DNA from: Falciphora oryzae | Taxonomy: Eukaryota > Ascomycota > Sordariomycetes > Magnaporthales > Magnaporthaceae | Assembly (NCBI GenBank): GCA_000733355.1 | Contig: JNVV01000006.1 | Span: 937,803 to 1,001,802, forward strand | Length of the DNA stretch: 64,000 nucleotides | Direction: 5' to 3' | Shown: positions 37,057-50,092 of the stretch, piece after piece | Layout of the letters: each line of letters starts with the position of its first letter | How positions within the stretch are numbered: position 1 is the stretch's first letter | Notes under the pieces: model-generated | What the model was told of the DNA's origin: nothing | Databases searched by the model: none | Seen by the model: the letters and a program-made list of their open reading frames with translations, nothing else | Position numbers and translations under genes: made by a program

Positions 37057-40000
37057 CTATGAGTCCGGCGAGGCGCTCCCATCGCTAATACCGAGGCCCC
37101 GGATACTCCTGCTGCTCGACTCGCTGCTCCTGCTCCGATCCCTGCTGCTGCTGTTGCTACTGCGCCCGCCCCCAGTGCCGTTGCTGAAGGACGGGGGCAC
37201 CGAGAGGCGATGGATGGGCTGGCCATCGCTGTCCTTGTCTCCGCCACCCGTCCCTGATTTCCCTCCAAGAGCGCCAGCCACCACGGTCCCACCGCCTGCG
37301 CTGATGTTCACCATCTCGAGTGCCCCGCGCAGTGTGTCGCCACTGTCGTCTAGCGCCGCCAGGAAGCGCGCGAGCTCCTTGCACAGCTCCCAGTCGCCCT
37401 CACGCATCGCCCGTCCCAAAAGCCGGACGCTCTGCTCGCTCGCCGAGGCGAGTTCGTCGAAAGTGTGCAGCACGAGTAGGTAGCCACCCGCCGTTTTCAG
37501 GTTGCCGCGCAGGAGCGACTCCTCAAAGAGCTCCTGCGCGGGAGGCAGGTAGGCAAAAAGCGTACGCCACGACCGCGCCTCTGTCTTGCGTGTGCACTGC
37601 ACAACAACATCTAGGTAGTCTGGGAAGGATGATAATAGCGACAGCACTCGTGGCAGCGTCGCCGCCTCAGGCGCTGGCGCACTATCCACCTCCTCGTCTA
37701 GAACATGGTGCAGCAGGATCTCGAGACCGTGCGAGAAGTAGGCCAGTGACTGGTACTGCTGGGCTAGACGAAGCGCCTCGCTCGACTCATTCCGCGTCAA
37801 GTGGAATCGGAGTAGTTCTGGTAGGAACAGGTGTGTCTGCAACTAATGTTAGCTTTCCCTGAGAATGAGGGCCGAGGCCAGAGGATGAGCGAACATACCC
37901 TGAGCGCAAATCGGAAGAAACTAAAGTTGATGTCTCGCCGCTGGACAAGCTCTGGCTCGACTCCAAGCAGGAAGCCCTTGGATCTGAGAACGGACAAAGG
38001 GTAAAAGTCTGTGGACAGAGTCGCGGTCGGCGGAAGCTCCCCTCCCGTTGTTGAGACGACGTCGAGGACGCTCTGCACATCTGACCATACCCTCAGCTCT
38101 CCGCCGTCCAGCAGCCACAGCGAGTTTTCCAAAGCCGCCGGGCCTTCCGGGCCCAGCGATCCGTGTCCGTCCGGGGAGGCTGCCGGGGGCAGCGTGTCGG
38201 CGAACGGTTGGTCCCACATGCAAAAATAATACTCGACACTCTGCGCGATGACTCGCATGTCGTACTTCAGATTTCCATCGTCGTTCAGCGACGGGTTGAG
38301 GAGAACCAGCTTGCCGTCTACCAAGAACAGCACCGACGCCACGGCGACGTCGTCGGACGGGTCGCCGGTGAGCTGCTGGCTTTCGGGCAGGATCCAGCTG
38401 AGCCCCCTCACCCGGGCCGGGGACCGCACAATGCCGTGGAACGCAATCTGGCCCACCTGGACCAGCCGTACGGAGCCCGACTGTGACGTGCTGAAGATGT
38501 AGTGGTAGAGGATGTTGTTGTGGCCGTACACCAGAAGCGAGTCCTCGCCTGACGGCGTTATCAGCACAACGGGGGATTGCATCTGCTGGTGGTAGACAAT
38601 GTTGGCGTTGTCCAGGGCCGGCTCCCTCGAGTACAGGCGCAGCTGATAGGTCCGGTTGGCCTCGACCGCCGCCACCAGGACGTTTTGGTACCAGCACATA
38701 CCGCCCCTGACCTGGAACTCGTTCTCCATTTCCTCGTTTGCAAACGTCTTCCACCGCCCGCTGTTGACGCTATAGTGTGCCAGGCCGCGCCGTCCGGCAA
38801 CGGCCACGTACCGCCCGTCGGGAGACACAACCGTGTACCGAACCGGCCACTGGTTGAGGAGGTAGGTGGCCGGGATGCTGGCTGTGTGCCAGAGGGAGGG
38901 CTCCGCCGAAATGCTGCTGAGATCGGGCAGGTCGTAGCCCCGGTAGACCATGACGCTGGACGTGGTCTGGAGCACGGTGCGGAACAGGTTGGCGGAGCAG
39001 TAACAGCCCGTGACAGCGCTGCGAGCCATCTCGAGGAGCCACACGGCCTCGTGCCTCATGCCAATGAGCAGCATTTCGACCGCACCCCCGATCCAGGCCG
39101 CATCCCTGACGCCCGACAACCAGGCCTCGCCGTTGCCGGCCGCCATCGCGTGGTCGGCGGTGAAGCTGTGGCTCAGCGGCTTGCCGTAGACACTCCAGGT
39201 GGCCCAGCCTTTCTCGTAGCCCGCAAAGAGGCAGTAGCCGTCGGGCGAGTACGTCAGTGTTGTCAGCCGGCCCGAGGCCGAGCTCGAAACGAGCAGCGGG
39301 TGGACATGCGACGGGGGCACGTTGCCCGCATAGTCCTTGACTGAGTACACGCGGATGTTGCCATCGGCGCACCCCACGGCGATGAGCGAGAAGCGGGCGT
39401 TGATGACAGCGCGGGCGCCCCGCTCGAGATCGTCGCGCGGGACGTGGAAGCAGTGGCCCTTGAACAGCTTCTTGGGGTCCGTCTCGCCCGTCTCGGAGTG
39501 CGGCTGGCCGCCCGGGGTCCGCTGGACGGCATAGGCCTTGCCGTCGCTAGTGATCCAGGTGGACAGGTTCATGGGCCGGTCGTTGGTCATCTCCGATATG
39601 GTGACCTTCTTGTCCAACCAGCCCATACGGCTCATAATCTCGGTGCTGGTCTGGCTGCCGGAGCTGTCAGGGGTCCAGCGGATGCACTGGACGGCGGCAG
39701 GCTTGCGCGTGGCCACCACGAGCTCCTCGTCAAGCGCCAGGGCGCTCTCGATGCCCGCATCCACCTTGATGACCATCTTGAAGCGTACGCTCACATCGCG
39801 GACCCCGGTTCCCTCGCCGGGGCCCCACATGATCTGGTCGGGGGCCGCATGTCCCGGCCCGCCCGCGTGGCTCTGCCTCCTCCTCTGCACATTGGGATGG
39901 CTTGTGAAGACGGGCCTGTATACCCGCGAGTCGGCATCGGTAGCTAGGGAGTACGTAATGAGGAAGCCCGAGCTCGTGTGCACGACGAAGATGGCCGAGT

Positions 40001-40597
40001 CTGGGCGGAGCAGCAGGTCGACGTTGGTGCCGTACGACTTGATGGAGGCCTCGGATCTGACGACGGCGGCCAGCACGACCGTGGGCTAGTATTGTGCGAA
40101 GAAGATTCGTCAGCAAATCAGACAGAATAAGGGGGCGGTGGACAGCATCTCGTCTGCCGCCGTAGGGGGCGCACCTTTGTCTGCCACACGGTCATGGATG
40201 TGGCCGTGATGACGGCAAAGAGGTGGCCGGAGCGAGCGACGCGCAGGGCCAGGACCGGCTCCTTCAGAAGCAGCGACAGACTCGTGGAGGAGGCGCCGGG
40301 CGGGCCTTGGTGAGGAGCGCCGCCGTCGGGGTGGTGGAAGGCATGTTCAACAGGCTTGATGGCGGGCGTCAATGGCGTGGGGGGCGTGGCTGGGGGCAGC
40401 AGAGGCGAGGGCTGGGGCGGCGCCAGACCATCGTGGCTGGAGGACGAGTCGGCGTGCGGCAGCGGCGGGCGTTCGGGCCTCAGGTCGGGGTCGGCGGGCG
40501 GCGGGAGGCCATCGTGGGAGACGACGAAGCTGAAGGTCGGGGTCTGGCTGCTGGCGCTGGTGGCGTAGATGCGAGGTGTTCCAACGGGCCAGTACAT
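37057..40597 (-). CDS. ric1: Ric1, Rab6/Ypt6 guanine-nucleotide exchange factor subunit
   Basis: Exons (complement) 40175-40597, 37899-40085 and 37057-37836 give 1129 residues; introns of 89 and 62 nt are phase 0. The N-terminus (MYWPVGTPRIYAT) and following WD-like repeats form the beta-propeller region. An unusual proline-rich, low-complexity insert of about 80 residues interrupts the first blade. The C-terminal RIC1 domain includes THLFLPELLRFHLTRN and LAYFSHGLEILLHHVLDEEV, characteristic of the family. The extreme C-terminus is Ser/Gly-rich. In yeast Ric1 with Rgp1 activates Ypt6 for retrograde endosome-to-Golgi transport. The start is divergent from the THO subunit gene, 757 nt away. Confidence 0.95.
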
Positions 40598-41354
40598 GGT
40601 GCGGCCGTCGGGGGCAGGCTACTTGTCGAAGCCCACGGCAGGGAGGAGGCGATGGGCTGCCCCGGCGTTGGCTTCATTCGCAGGGGCGGGCGGGCGGCGG
40701 CGCGCTGGTGAGTCGAGTTGGCATGGCAGACACGGCGGTGGTGAATCTCATGCCGGGGCCTTGGTGGGCGGCGCCTTGCAGAAGCTCTCGAAGCTTGGTT
40801 GAGTGCTGCTGACGAGTGCGATCTCCTGGAGCTGCACGCTGTCAGGGACCGAGTCCAATTGACGCAAGTCGGCGCGCACGGTCGATCAGATATGTATCCA
40901 CGCAGAATCCGTACTGTATAACCCACGGAGAAGCTGCCAGAAACACACAGTGCTGACAACTTAGGCAACTTAGGCCACACTGGCCAGAATCCAAGGGCAC
41001 TCGAACGCTTGCCCAGCTCGATCTCCGCGCGCCGCAGCCAACACGTCTATCCATCGTCACACTCCATCGCGTAGCCTTTCTGAGAGGATATTACTGCACC
41101 GGTCAAAGTGCTGGCTACCTGCCTTCAATCTTATTTTTTTCCCACCGAATTTGTGGCGTCTCACCGGATGCTCTCCATGCCGCAGGAACCCGCATCATAG
41201 CGTCGCGTCCAAAACATCCGCTTCAACCACGTGCAACCCGACCCAGCACAACTCACCACGTGCAGAAGCTCATCACGTACTTGTTTGCCGCAGTCCCCTT
41301 TTCGGTCTCACTTCCAAGCCGTGATCTGGCGACGCCTGGTCTGTCTCTGAGATC
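40598..41354. other. Divergent promoter region of ric1 and the THO subunit gene
   Basis: A compact 757-nt spacer between two start codons on opposite strands. A bidirectional promoter is likely. No separate gene is seen. Confidence 0.6.
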
Positions 41355-42811
41355 ATGGCGCCAACACCGCAGCTCAGGCCCCGGCAGAGGCTAGACCAAT
41401 ACAAATTCCGCGATTATATCAGGAAGTTCAGCCCCCAGGCGTACACGGCCGATCAGGCCTCGAGACCGGGTGCCAGTGGCGCGTCAGTTCATCGCCTCCC
41501 TCATTCTTTTCCGTTACTGCCTCTTCTTGGTGGCTTTCGAGAACATCATGGACTAACCGCTTGCTCTATAGGATTCGCTCAATCGCATGGAATCCTCTTG
41601 GCAGCTTGGTGGCCACAGGCTCTGCCGATAAGACCCTCCGTGTTTGTGAGTGACTATCCGGAATCTCTGATCCCGCCTTAATGATTTGCCGGCACTAGCT
41701 GACATGGTCCGTCTCTTGCAAATTGCCAGGGAACCCCGAGAAGCCCAATGTGAGGTTTTCGACGGAGCTCAAGGGCCATCAGGCCCCCATTGAGAAGGTG
41801 GCCTTCAACCCTGTCAAGGATGCAGAGCTGTGCAGCGTCAGCAACGACGGCGTGGTCAAATTCTGGGACGTGCGGACCAAGGCCTGCGTCAACGAGGTCA
41901 AAGGCATCGACGAGGCCTTCACCTTGGCGTGGGCGCCCGACGGCCAGAGCCTCGTTGTAGGCACCCAGGTGAGTGAGCCCTGCATTCCTGAGCTGGCCAT
42001 GATCCCCCCCTGCTAAACCAACCTGCTGTCTACTCCATCTAGTCGGACAAGATTTCGATCCTGTCTCCCACGGAACCCACCCCGCGCGTGACTCTTCAAC
42101 AGCCGATCCAGACCAACCAGATCTCATTCTGCTGGAGCGGCACCAAGATCTTTGTGGCCACGGGCGATGGGAGGACCCGGATCATGTCATACCCGGAATT
42201 TGAGCCCATCTACCGCGTTGACTACCCAGTTTCCGAGAATGAAAGCGCCGAGTTCAGACTCACAGGGCATACCTCTTCGTGCCTGAGCACCGAGCTCAGC
42301 CCGACTGGCCGCATTCTTGCCACGGGTGGTTCGGACTCTATGATCTGCCTCTGGGACACCTCGGACTGGGTCTGCCAAAAGACTATCGGGAAGATGACGG
42401 GGCCGGTCCGAAGCATCAGTAAGTCTGGAAACAACCTTGAACTGCGCCATCGGGGATTATTTCTAACCCGTGGCTCTACCGCAATCTACCAGGCTTCAGC
42501 TTTGATGGCTCCTTTGTTGTTGGAGGGAGTGACGACGGTAAGCTTCTTCTCGATGTCTCCCCAATGGTTGTATTCTAGGACGAGTTCTGGGTGAGGCACA
42601 GGCTTTTTGCTAATTACCAGTTTTTACATGGCTACACACAGGAGCGGCCATCGAGGTGACGCACGCCGAGTCTGGGGAGCATGTTCACACGGTCAAGACG
42701 GCCGGCCCTGCTCCCATAGTGGCATGGGCCCCGTTGAGATACCAGCTTGCTTACTCTGATCTCGGAGTATTGCGAATACTCGGCGTGGATACTGACAATC
42801 AGAGGAAATAA
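41355..42811 (+). CDS. tex1: THO complex subunit Tex1/THOC3 (WD40 protein)
   Basis: Six exons (41355-41482, 41572-41645, 41730-41968, 42043-42418, 42493-42537, 42642-42811) give 343 residues, the usual length for THOC3. Introns are 89, 84, 74, 74 and 104 nt. The first uses a GTCAGT donor. WD repeats are visible as IRSIAWNPLGSLVATGSADKT, KVAFNPVKDAELCSVSNDG with KFWDVRT, and STELSPTGRILATGGSDSM with ICLWDTS, and they continue to AWAPLRYQLAYSD. The N-terminal helix (LDQYKFRDYIRKFSPQAY) is typical of fungal orthologues. THO, within TREX, couples transcription elongation to mRNA packaging and export in the nucleus. Confidence 0.94.
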
Positions 42812-44782
42812 AAGCCTTCGGGATGACGAAGGGGGCTTTGCGCTTAGATGATACCCAAAAAAGAAAGAGAAATCAAATACACCTGCGGACGGGAGAGGGG
42901 CCTTTCGCTGTACTCGGAACGCAGCAAGCGACTGGCGCATCCGAAGTGAGTCGACGTCGGCCGGCGAGTTGGTGGGACTTGGTGGGTAGGGGGGAGGCAA
43001 CGGTAGGCTGAGGCGCGCTCGGCGATTCCGGACAGCTGGGCAAAAAGGACGGACAGACTGCCGAACGCTGAACGAGCGGCCAGTAGCGACATCACGTGCT
43101 GTGTCATGGGCGGTGTCAGACCGGGGCAATCTCTGGCCGACCAGGTCAGTGGGACGTTCCCGCCAACCATTGATGTGCTATCCACACAGTAGCCCAAAAT
43201 CGGGACAAGGGCTGTGCAAAGAATACGGGCCGGGTGTAGATTGTGAAACGCTGTCGTCGAAGCTGGCTGGGAGAGGATGTCCAGGCGATGGAATAGACAG
43301 CAGTATCATCTCGAATCTATTTATCTCTCAACTGGTAGGTCCATTTTATACCCGGTGCCGGAACTACTCACCCGTGCCTATGTTAGATAGGGACCGTGCA
43401 GGTACCAATAGTCATGCAGCCGGTGCCGGTCACGTCTTTCTTCTCCATGCTACTGATGGCGACGTGGCTTCTTTTCAGGCGACCCAAGGCGTGCGAGCGG
43501 TTAGGCGGCGGCAGACCGGGGGTGTGCCCACCCGATACCCCCAATCCCAGCCTTGGTTGTCGACCGGAGGTCAGCTCCTGGCGCGATAAGACCAAGATGG
43601 GAGGCTATGGCCCGATGGAGAGTCAGGCGGTTATGCCATTCTTGATGTCTGCGTGGATGGCAGTCGATTTTCGGCGCCTCTACCGGGTATGTGCCTGGAG
43701 GGGATACTACCCAGGAAAGTGGGGTCACCAGGTGCCTAACCTATGGGTAGGTACCTGGTAGGTACATGTTGTAAATGTGCTCACCGGCTTGAGAGCTGCT
43801 GTCGATTTCACAGGCAAACCCGTAAGCTACAGGAGGGTCCGCTTGGTAATACTGATGATACCTCATGGCCGATAACCAATGGCAGGGAGCACCTCATCTG
43901 GCGGGCTTTATTTGTGTTGCAGTTTGAGGTGCAGGTGGTACTGCACAGTAGGCTGGCCGCTGCGCGTCCTGCATGCTGCCTTGGCTGCAAGGCCTCGACG
44001 TCGATGAAAGGCCATTGGGGCGGTGGCCTCTCAGTGCGTCCAGGTGGGGACGAAGGATCCCTCAACCCCTGGTCAATCCAGGCGCTTTCATCTCACCTCC
44101 GCTTGCGTGCCACAACCTTCGGCTGGGCCTGTCTCGCCTGAGCCCTCCTCGTTGCGACTTTGTCGGGAGCGGGTTGGACCCTGGAGAAACCTCCCCATGT
44201 TTTGTTGCCACTATATTTCCGTTATCTCTCCGCCTTTAGTGCTAGTTTTTGGTTGAACTGACTGAACGAATATCGCGAAGCACTGTCCAAAGTTGCACGA
44301 ACCTCTCCTTCCCGTTTCTAAGCACCACCCGCCCAACCAATCCGGTGTAGCACCCATCAACTCATCCCCACCAACCATTGAACCGCTGTCAAGCGATCTC
44401 CTCCACCCAACCGAGCTCCAGTGCTTGGGCGCCCTCCCACCCACCGCAAGCCGTACCCGAGCTTCGTCTGCCCGCCTCCTCGCGATACGAATAGGTCGCG
44501 AGTTATTTGGCACGCATCGCCGTTCAATCCTCGCCCCGACCCCCCGCGACCGATCGCAACGGGCACGGCCACCAACGGCCAACCACCAAGACCCTCCGCC
44601 TCCGCTGCCCACGGCGCCCACCCACGACGAGACGAACCTGCCCCCCTGACGGGCTGTAGAGAGGCCGCTTGCTATTGGAGGACGCCGTAACAGAGGCGAG
44701 GCCAAAGGCGGAGAGGGCGGGCTGTGCTTATCTCCGAGGCCGACGACGGCACCCGCGACCTGGCGGTGCATGCTCCCTCATC
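42812..44782. other. Intergenic region, no supportable gene
   Basis: Contains a TAGGTACCTGGTAGGTA cluster at about 43747-43764 and, towards the right, the probable promoter and leader of the Zn2Cys6 gene. No coding signal is recognised. Confidence 0.55.
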
Positions 44783-47700
44783 ATGTCGTCCTCTTCTAAC
44801 TCGCCTCCCGACGCGAGCATGGGGAACGATGCGGCTTCGGGTCCCTGCAGCGCGAGCGCAGACTCAGCGCCTCAGAGCGCGACGGCCGACAACGCCGGCG
44901 TCCCTAAACCCAAGCGTCTTGCTTGCATGATATGCAGGAAGCGCAAGCTCAAGGCAAGCCGGGCATATCCTGAAGCATATGGCTCAAACTGCCATGCCTC
45001 ATTGTGCTGGAGCAACCACGGTCACTAACATGGCCCCGTCTTCCGGATATAGTGCGATGGCCAGAAGCCGAGTTGTAGCACCTGCACAAGACTCGGGCAT
45101 ACCTGTGCGTACGACGAGGTCCGGAGGAAGAGCGGCCCCAAGAGGGGTTACGTGAAGGCGCTGGAAGAGAGATTAAGTATGATTGCGGCCAACTCCCTCC
45201 CTTCGTGTCGCCCTCGCCACTCCAGGCGCACCAGGCCGTCGGCGAGCTTGTCACTGACTCGAAGCCCTTGCGATGGACCCCCCTTTCTCTAGAGCAGGTC
45301 GAGACACTCCTCAAGACCCAAGACCACCCACCCGCGTCCGCGTCCGAGCCAGCACCCAAAAACGTGTCTGCCATGGGCGCCGCAAAGCGCAACGACCAGA
45401 CATCGGCAGCCGCCAGGGGCGCCTTCGGCCTGGTGGACCCCTCCATCAGCGCCGCCCCCAAGCGCCAAGATGTTGACGGCTGGCAGTTCACCCCAGACTC
45501 CCCCCAGCAACCTGGAGCCATGGACGACTTCAACTTCAACAGCAGCATGGCCATGAATATGGCAGATGTTGGCAACACCTTCACTTGGGAGATGATCGGC
45601 CTCGGCCTAGAGGAGCCTCTGCCGCCTCAGGAGACGATAGATGAACTGTACGCCGGTGCCCTCCTCCGCCCTGGTCGGCCCGCCTCCGTCACCGGCTGGT
45701 CACCTGTGTAAGGGGTTATTTTGCTGACATATATTCTATCATGCAGACACCAGATATACTTTGAGAAGATTCACCCCTCGCTGCCCATGATCCACAGGTA
45801 CCGGTATCTTGCCGCTATGAATCTGTGAGTAAGGGCGACTCTCGCATCCTTGGCAGGGGCGAGCATTCAGAGCAACTGACAGACATGCAGTGCCCCAAAC
45901 CAAAGACCTCCGGTGTGTCTACGGTACGCCATGTGGACGCTGGCGTGTTCCGTGTCGGACAAATACAGCGATCTGAAAGACCTCTTCTACCAGAGAGCCC
46001 GCAAGTACATCGAGGCCGACTATGTTAAAGGCTTCGGGGAGCAAATTATTCGCGTGGCACACACGCAGACGCACATCCTGATTACTTCGTACGAGCTCAA
46101 GATGATGTTCTTCCCCAGAGCATGGATGAGCACCGGCTCGGCCGTTCGACTAGCGCAAATGTGAGAAACAGAATCAGCATCTCAGATCAGTTATCTCCTC
46201 TGCCAGTACGATAGATCCGGGAAACTGACATGCATTAGGATTGGACTGCATCGCCTGGACGGTGCCGGTCTCGACGTGAAGCAATGCCTGCCGCCTCCTC
46301 GCGACTGGACGGAGAAGGAGGAGCGACGGCGGACGTTCTGGATGGCCTTTTGCGAGGATAGGTATGCCAGCATCGGCACAGGCTGGCCAATGACCATCGA
46401 TGAAAAGGACATCATGACAAATCTGCCGGCGTCGGATGAGGCCTTCGACATGAGCCGGCCCGAGCAGACGATGACTTTGACAGAGGCCATGAGCCCGTCG
46501 GGCGCGGCGAAGCTGAACGCCTTTGGCGGCATCGTCCTGATGGCATGTCTCTTCGGCCGCAACCTGATTCACCTGCACCGGCCCGACGAGGGCGAAAACG
46601 ATCACGACCTGAACGGCGAGTTCTGGAAGAGGCACCGGGCTATGGACAACATTCTGTTGAACACGTCTCTGTGCCTCCCTCCGCAGCTGAAGCTTCCGCT
46701 GGGCCTTCAGGTCCCCAACGTGGTTTACACAAACATGTGCATCCACACATCCACCATCTGCCTGCACCAGGCGGCAATATTCAAGGCAGACAAGAACCGT
46801 CTCCCGGCCTCTGTGAGCGCCGAGAGCAAGGTTCGCTGCATCGCGGCTGCCAACGAGATCGCAAGGATCATGAGGATGGTGTCGCACATGGACTTGATGG
46901 CTGTAAGTCTGATTATCTTCCGTTGACACTTGGTGCCTGTGCCTGCATCTGGCTCTCTTCCCTCAGCAATGCCTGCATGCTGACCCTGTTTGATCAACCC
47001 GCCGCCCAGATGAACCCGTTCCTGTCGTTTTGTCTCTACGTTTCGTCACGCGTGTTTGTGCAGTATCTGAAGAGCAAGCCAGACGACAACCAATCAGCAG
47101 ACTCGCTACGATTCCTCCTAGCTGCCATGAATGCGCTCAAGCGGAGGAATCCCCTGACCGAGTCTTTCCTGGTCCAGCTCGACGTCGATCTGGAGGCACT
47201 GACTACAAGGATACCGAAACTCAAGGGCGCGTTCCTGCGCAATAGTGACAGCGTAAGTGTTTCGGACGACCATGTGCCACTCCCTAGCCCTTCAGTTGCT
47301 GATATCGTGCTAACCGCCAGCCGCACGCTACGCGTAGCCCTCCTCGAGTAATCTACCAAACCGACCTCGAAATGTGGCCCGTGGAGCAGCTTGTGAAGAT
47401 GGGCCGGACAAAGGCATATTCAACTACCGCAACGAGTGCCATTTTTTCAAGACCACCGAGGACAACGGCAACCCGGCCGATGCCCCTGACATTACCGACA
47501 CGGATGGAAACAGGGATGCCGCCGCCGCCGCTAGCGCTCTTGGGGCTGGGAGTTGGCTGAGCCCGGATGCGCAGCTCCCGAACCGGGATAGGAGTCAACT
47601 GCCCGAGATAAGCCTGACTCCTACATCTCAAGTGCTGCTCGGCTCGAGGAGCGCTGGTTCCATGTCGGGCTTTGGACAGAGCGACAACGGCGATACAGGC

Positions 47701-48093
47701 GACATGGCGACGACTCCGAATACGGGGGCGTCGAACCAGCCGACGCCCAACTCGAGCACGCCGTCGGAGCAGCGGCAAGGCAGCCTTGGGACAATAGCCG
47801 GTGCTCGCAACTCTTTCGATACCAGCCCGGTATCACCACACCAGGGCGCCATGACAAGTCAGGCCGAGATGGAGCCAGGAGTAGGCGCGTTCTTCGACCA
47901 ACAGCACGGCTTTGCGATGGCACCGGATATAAGCATGATGTCTGACGCCAACGCGAACGACTTCTCGGTGACACCAGACTGGGGAATGTCCGGACAGACC
48001 GACATGGCACAGGGGGCCGAGGGCGTGCTCCGGAGCATCATGCAGATGGCTCCGATGGAGACGATGGACCTTGGATGGAGTTCCAACCCCTAA
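44783..48093 (+). CDS. Zn(II)2Cys6 transcription factor with fungal_trans domain
   Basis: Eight exons: 44783-44953, 45053-45176, 45293-45647, 45747-45824, 45891-46160, 46239-46902, 47010-47252 and 47338-48093, giving 886 residues. The binuclear cluster is C48-x2-C51-x6-C58-x6-C65-x2-C68-x6-C75, followed by RRKSGPKRGYVKALEERLKQ and a short coiled coil. The middle-homology region (fungal_trans) starts at about residue 217 (IYFEKIHPSLPMIH) and includes LRYAMWTLA, RAWMSTGSAVRLAQMIGLHR and RRRTFWMAFCEDR. The C-terminus is Gln/Ser/Met-rich and probably activating. Such factors bind CGG-type sites in promoters; targets are unknown. The first intron is GC-AG. The start of exon 8 is uncertain: a CAG 17 nt earlier gives another frame that ends at about 47560. 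Confidence 0.88.
44954..45052 (+). other. GC-AG intron inside the zinc-cluster coding region
   Basis: Exon 1 ends CTCAAG and is followed by GCAAGC instead of GTAAGC. A CACTAACA branch site and an ATATAG acceptor follow. Splicing here joins RKRKLK to CDGQKPSC in phase 0 and so completes the six-cysteine cluster. No GT donor in the area restores that join. Confidence 0.85.
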
Positions 48094-50070
48094 AGCGCTT
48101 GCTTACCATACCCCTCTCCTACGATTGCTCTAATGTCGTTTCCGTGGGCCTGTTCGCTTTCTATTTTACGAGAAAAATGTTCCCACCATGACGATTTCAG
48201 TATTGGATCTGGGACTTGTAGTATACGTACGTACTCTCTTCCCTTTCTCGGACCACAGGCGGCGTTTTGACGGTTATGTGCGGCAAGATGCCGATATCAT
48301 GAATTTTTTGGACAACCATGGGCTTTAGAGTTGAATATGAGCACTGTAAGTCGGCGTTCTTGGTTAATTTTCTTCCCTTTTTCTCAGGTATGTCTTCGAG
48401 CGAGGCATACTTCTCTGATATGGTGTGGAATTTTGAAGACCTCCCGATTCACCACCTGGCCACCTGTTGACTGGGCATGTAAAGTGACAATACACTTCAC
48501 TCCCACACTGGCATAAACCGAGGGTCGAGATTGCAGGTGGCCGATGGACAGTGGGAGTGCGTTGTAAGTGACGCCAAGGCTTCTGCCCCAACAAGCCCGT
48601 ATCCAAACCGCAACCAGTGAGGCCTGTCTGCACGAGACTTCTTGCCTGTCGTAGAAAGGCGCCGTCCGCCACCCGCTCGCACCTCGTTGCAAGAGCGTGC
48701 GCGGGCTACCCAGGCCGCACGAGATGCCCACCACGCTCACTGTGGTCTATTCTCCGCTGCTAGACGAGCGGCGAGGGCGGCCTTCCAGCGTCCACAACAG
48801 GCTTATCCTGGTCTACAGAGAGGATGTAAACGAAGGTACAGGCCAGCAGAGAGCATGTCTCTGGCTTTTCATCTCAGTATATCCCATAAATGTACTTGTT
48901 CCCTACTGTGGTCTCAGGCCGGCATGTACTGTGCCAGTTCCTGTTGCCGTTGCTGACCCAGTAAAACAGCTGTCTGCCCCTCCTCGATACCCCCTCGCGG
49001 GCTCGTGTCTGCCGTCGCAAGTGTGACTGGGTGTGTGAGGAAAGCGGCGTGATTCTGATATATACGGGCGCCCAGGCATTCTGATATGTTATGAGATTCG
49101 TGCTGTACCTACCTGTACAAACACCGACTCTGCTCGGGTAGCCCAACGATCTCGATAACCACGACGGCCGTGTGCGGCTGCTATCTACAAGGTCGCGGGT
49201 TAAGGCCAACCGCCGACTGTGAATCGTTTTCGGGAGTCAGGATAGAGTAGTTCTCTCTGTCATCAAAAGCACTCTCTATGAGTTCCATAGATCCGGCCGG
49301 CCGACATTCATCTTCCCCCTGCAACAGGTAAATTGCTGTATTGTTCCATCACTCTTCTCGCTTCTCCTAACAACAGGACTCAAACAATACAGCTGTGCTG
49401 GTATCTCGTGGATGGCGCCGATGAGAAGGCACCTCATTCTTCCTTGCGCTTGCTCATACACGGCCTTTGTCGGCTTCTCTGTCTGACTAGAGCACTCACA
49501 TCGCCCAAGAGCCGTACTCCCTCGGGCCGGACGTCTGCCTGGTGGGTCTGCACGTAGCCCCGTTCGCCCTGAGGTTGTCGCACAGCCGTGGTTCTTTGGC
49601 CCACTGGACGAACGCACCCCTCGGTGGGTGCTGGCAGCGGAGGAGAGACACGATCGAGGCAAGCTCACACGTCCAGGCCAAGCTGAACAGCCGGCTGGCC
49701 TACACAGAATGTGGGGGAGCTCATCACATCTAGCTTTTGGCACCGGCCAGCACCAGACAGAGCTGTGATCGCGTCCCCAGACCTATAAACCTGTCGTCGG
49801 AAAGGGGCTCGCCCGTCAGACCCCCAAGGTGCTAGAGAAGCGTGCGCAAAGACTAGGATGCGCCCAAGTGCGGGTGTGCGCTGACCTCCCGGGCTGGCCT
49901 TCTGCCCACTTTTTGCTCACCGCGAGTCTCGGCGCGTACGCCCTTGGCTTGACACGTTCTACTAGTAGTCCCATCCCGCCATCTATCGCTGCCAAGGGTT
50001 GGAGGGATTCATCTATGCGGACGCCTAGGCGATCGATCCCATCAAGGTTGATCGATAGACCCTTCGCCAG

Positions 50071-50092
50071 AAAAAAAAAAAAAAAAAAAAAA
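50071..50092. repeat. Poly-A tract (22 nt)
   Basis: Uninterrupted run of A in the gene-poor region. Confidence 0.95.
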
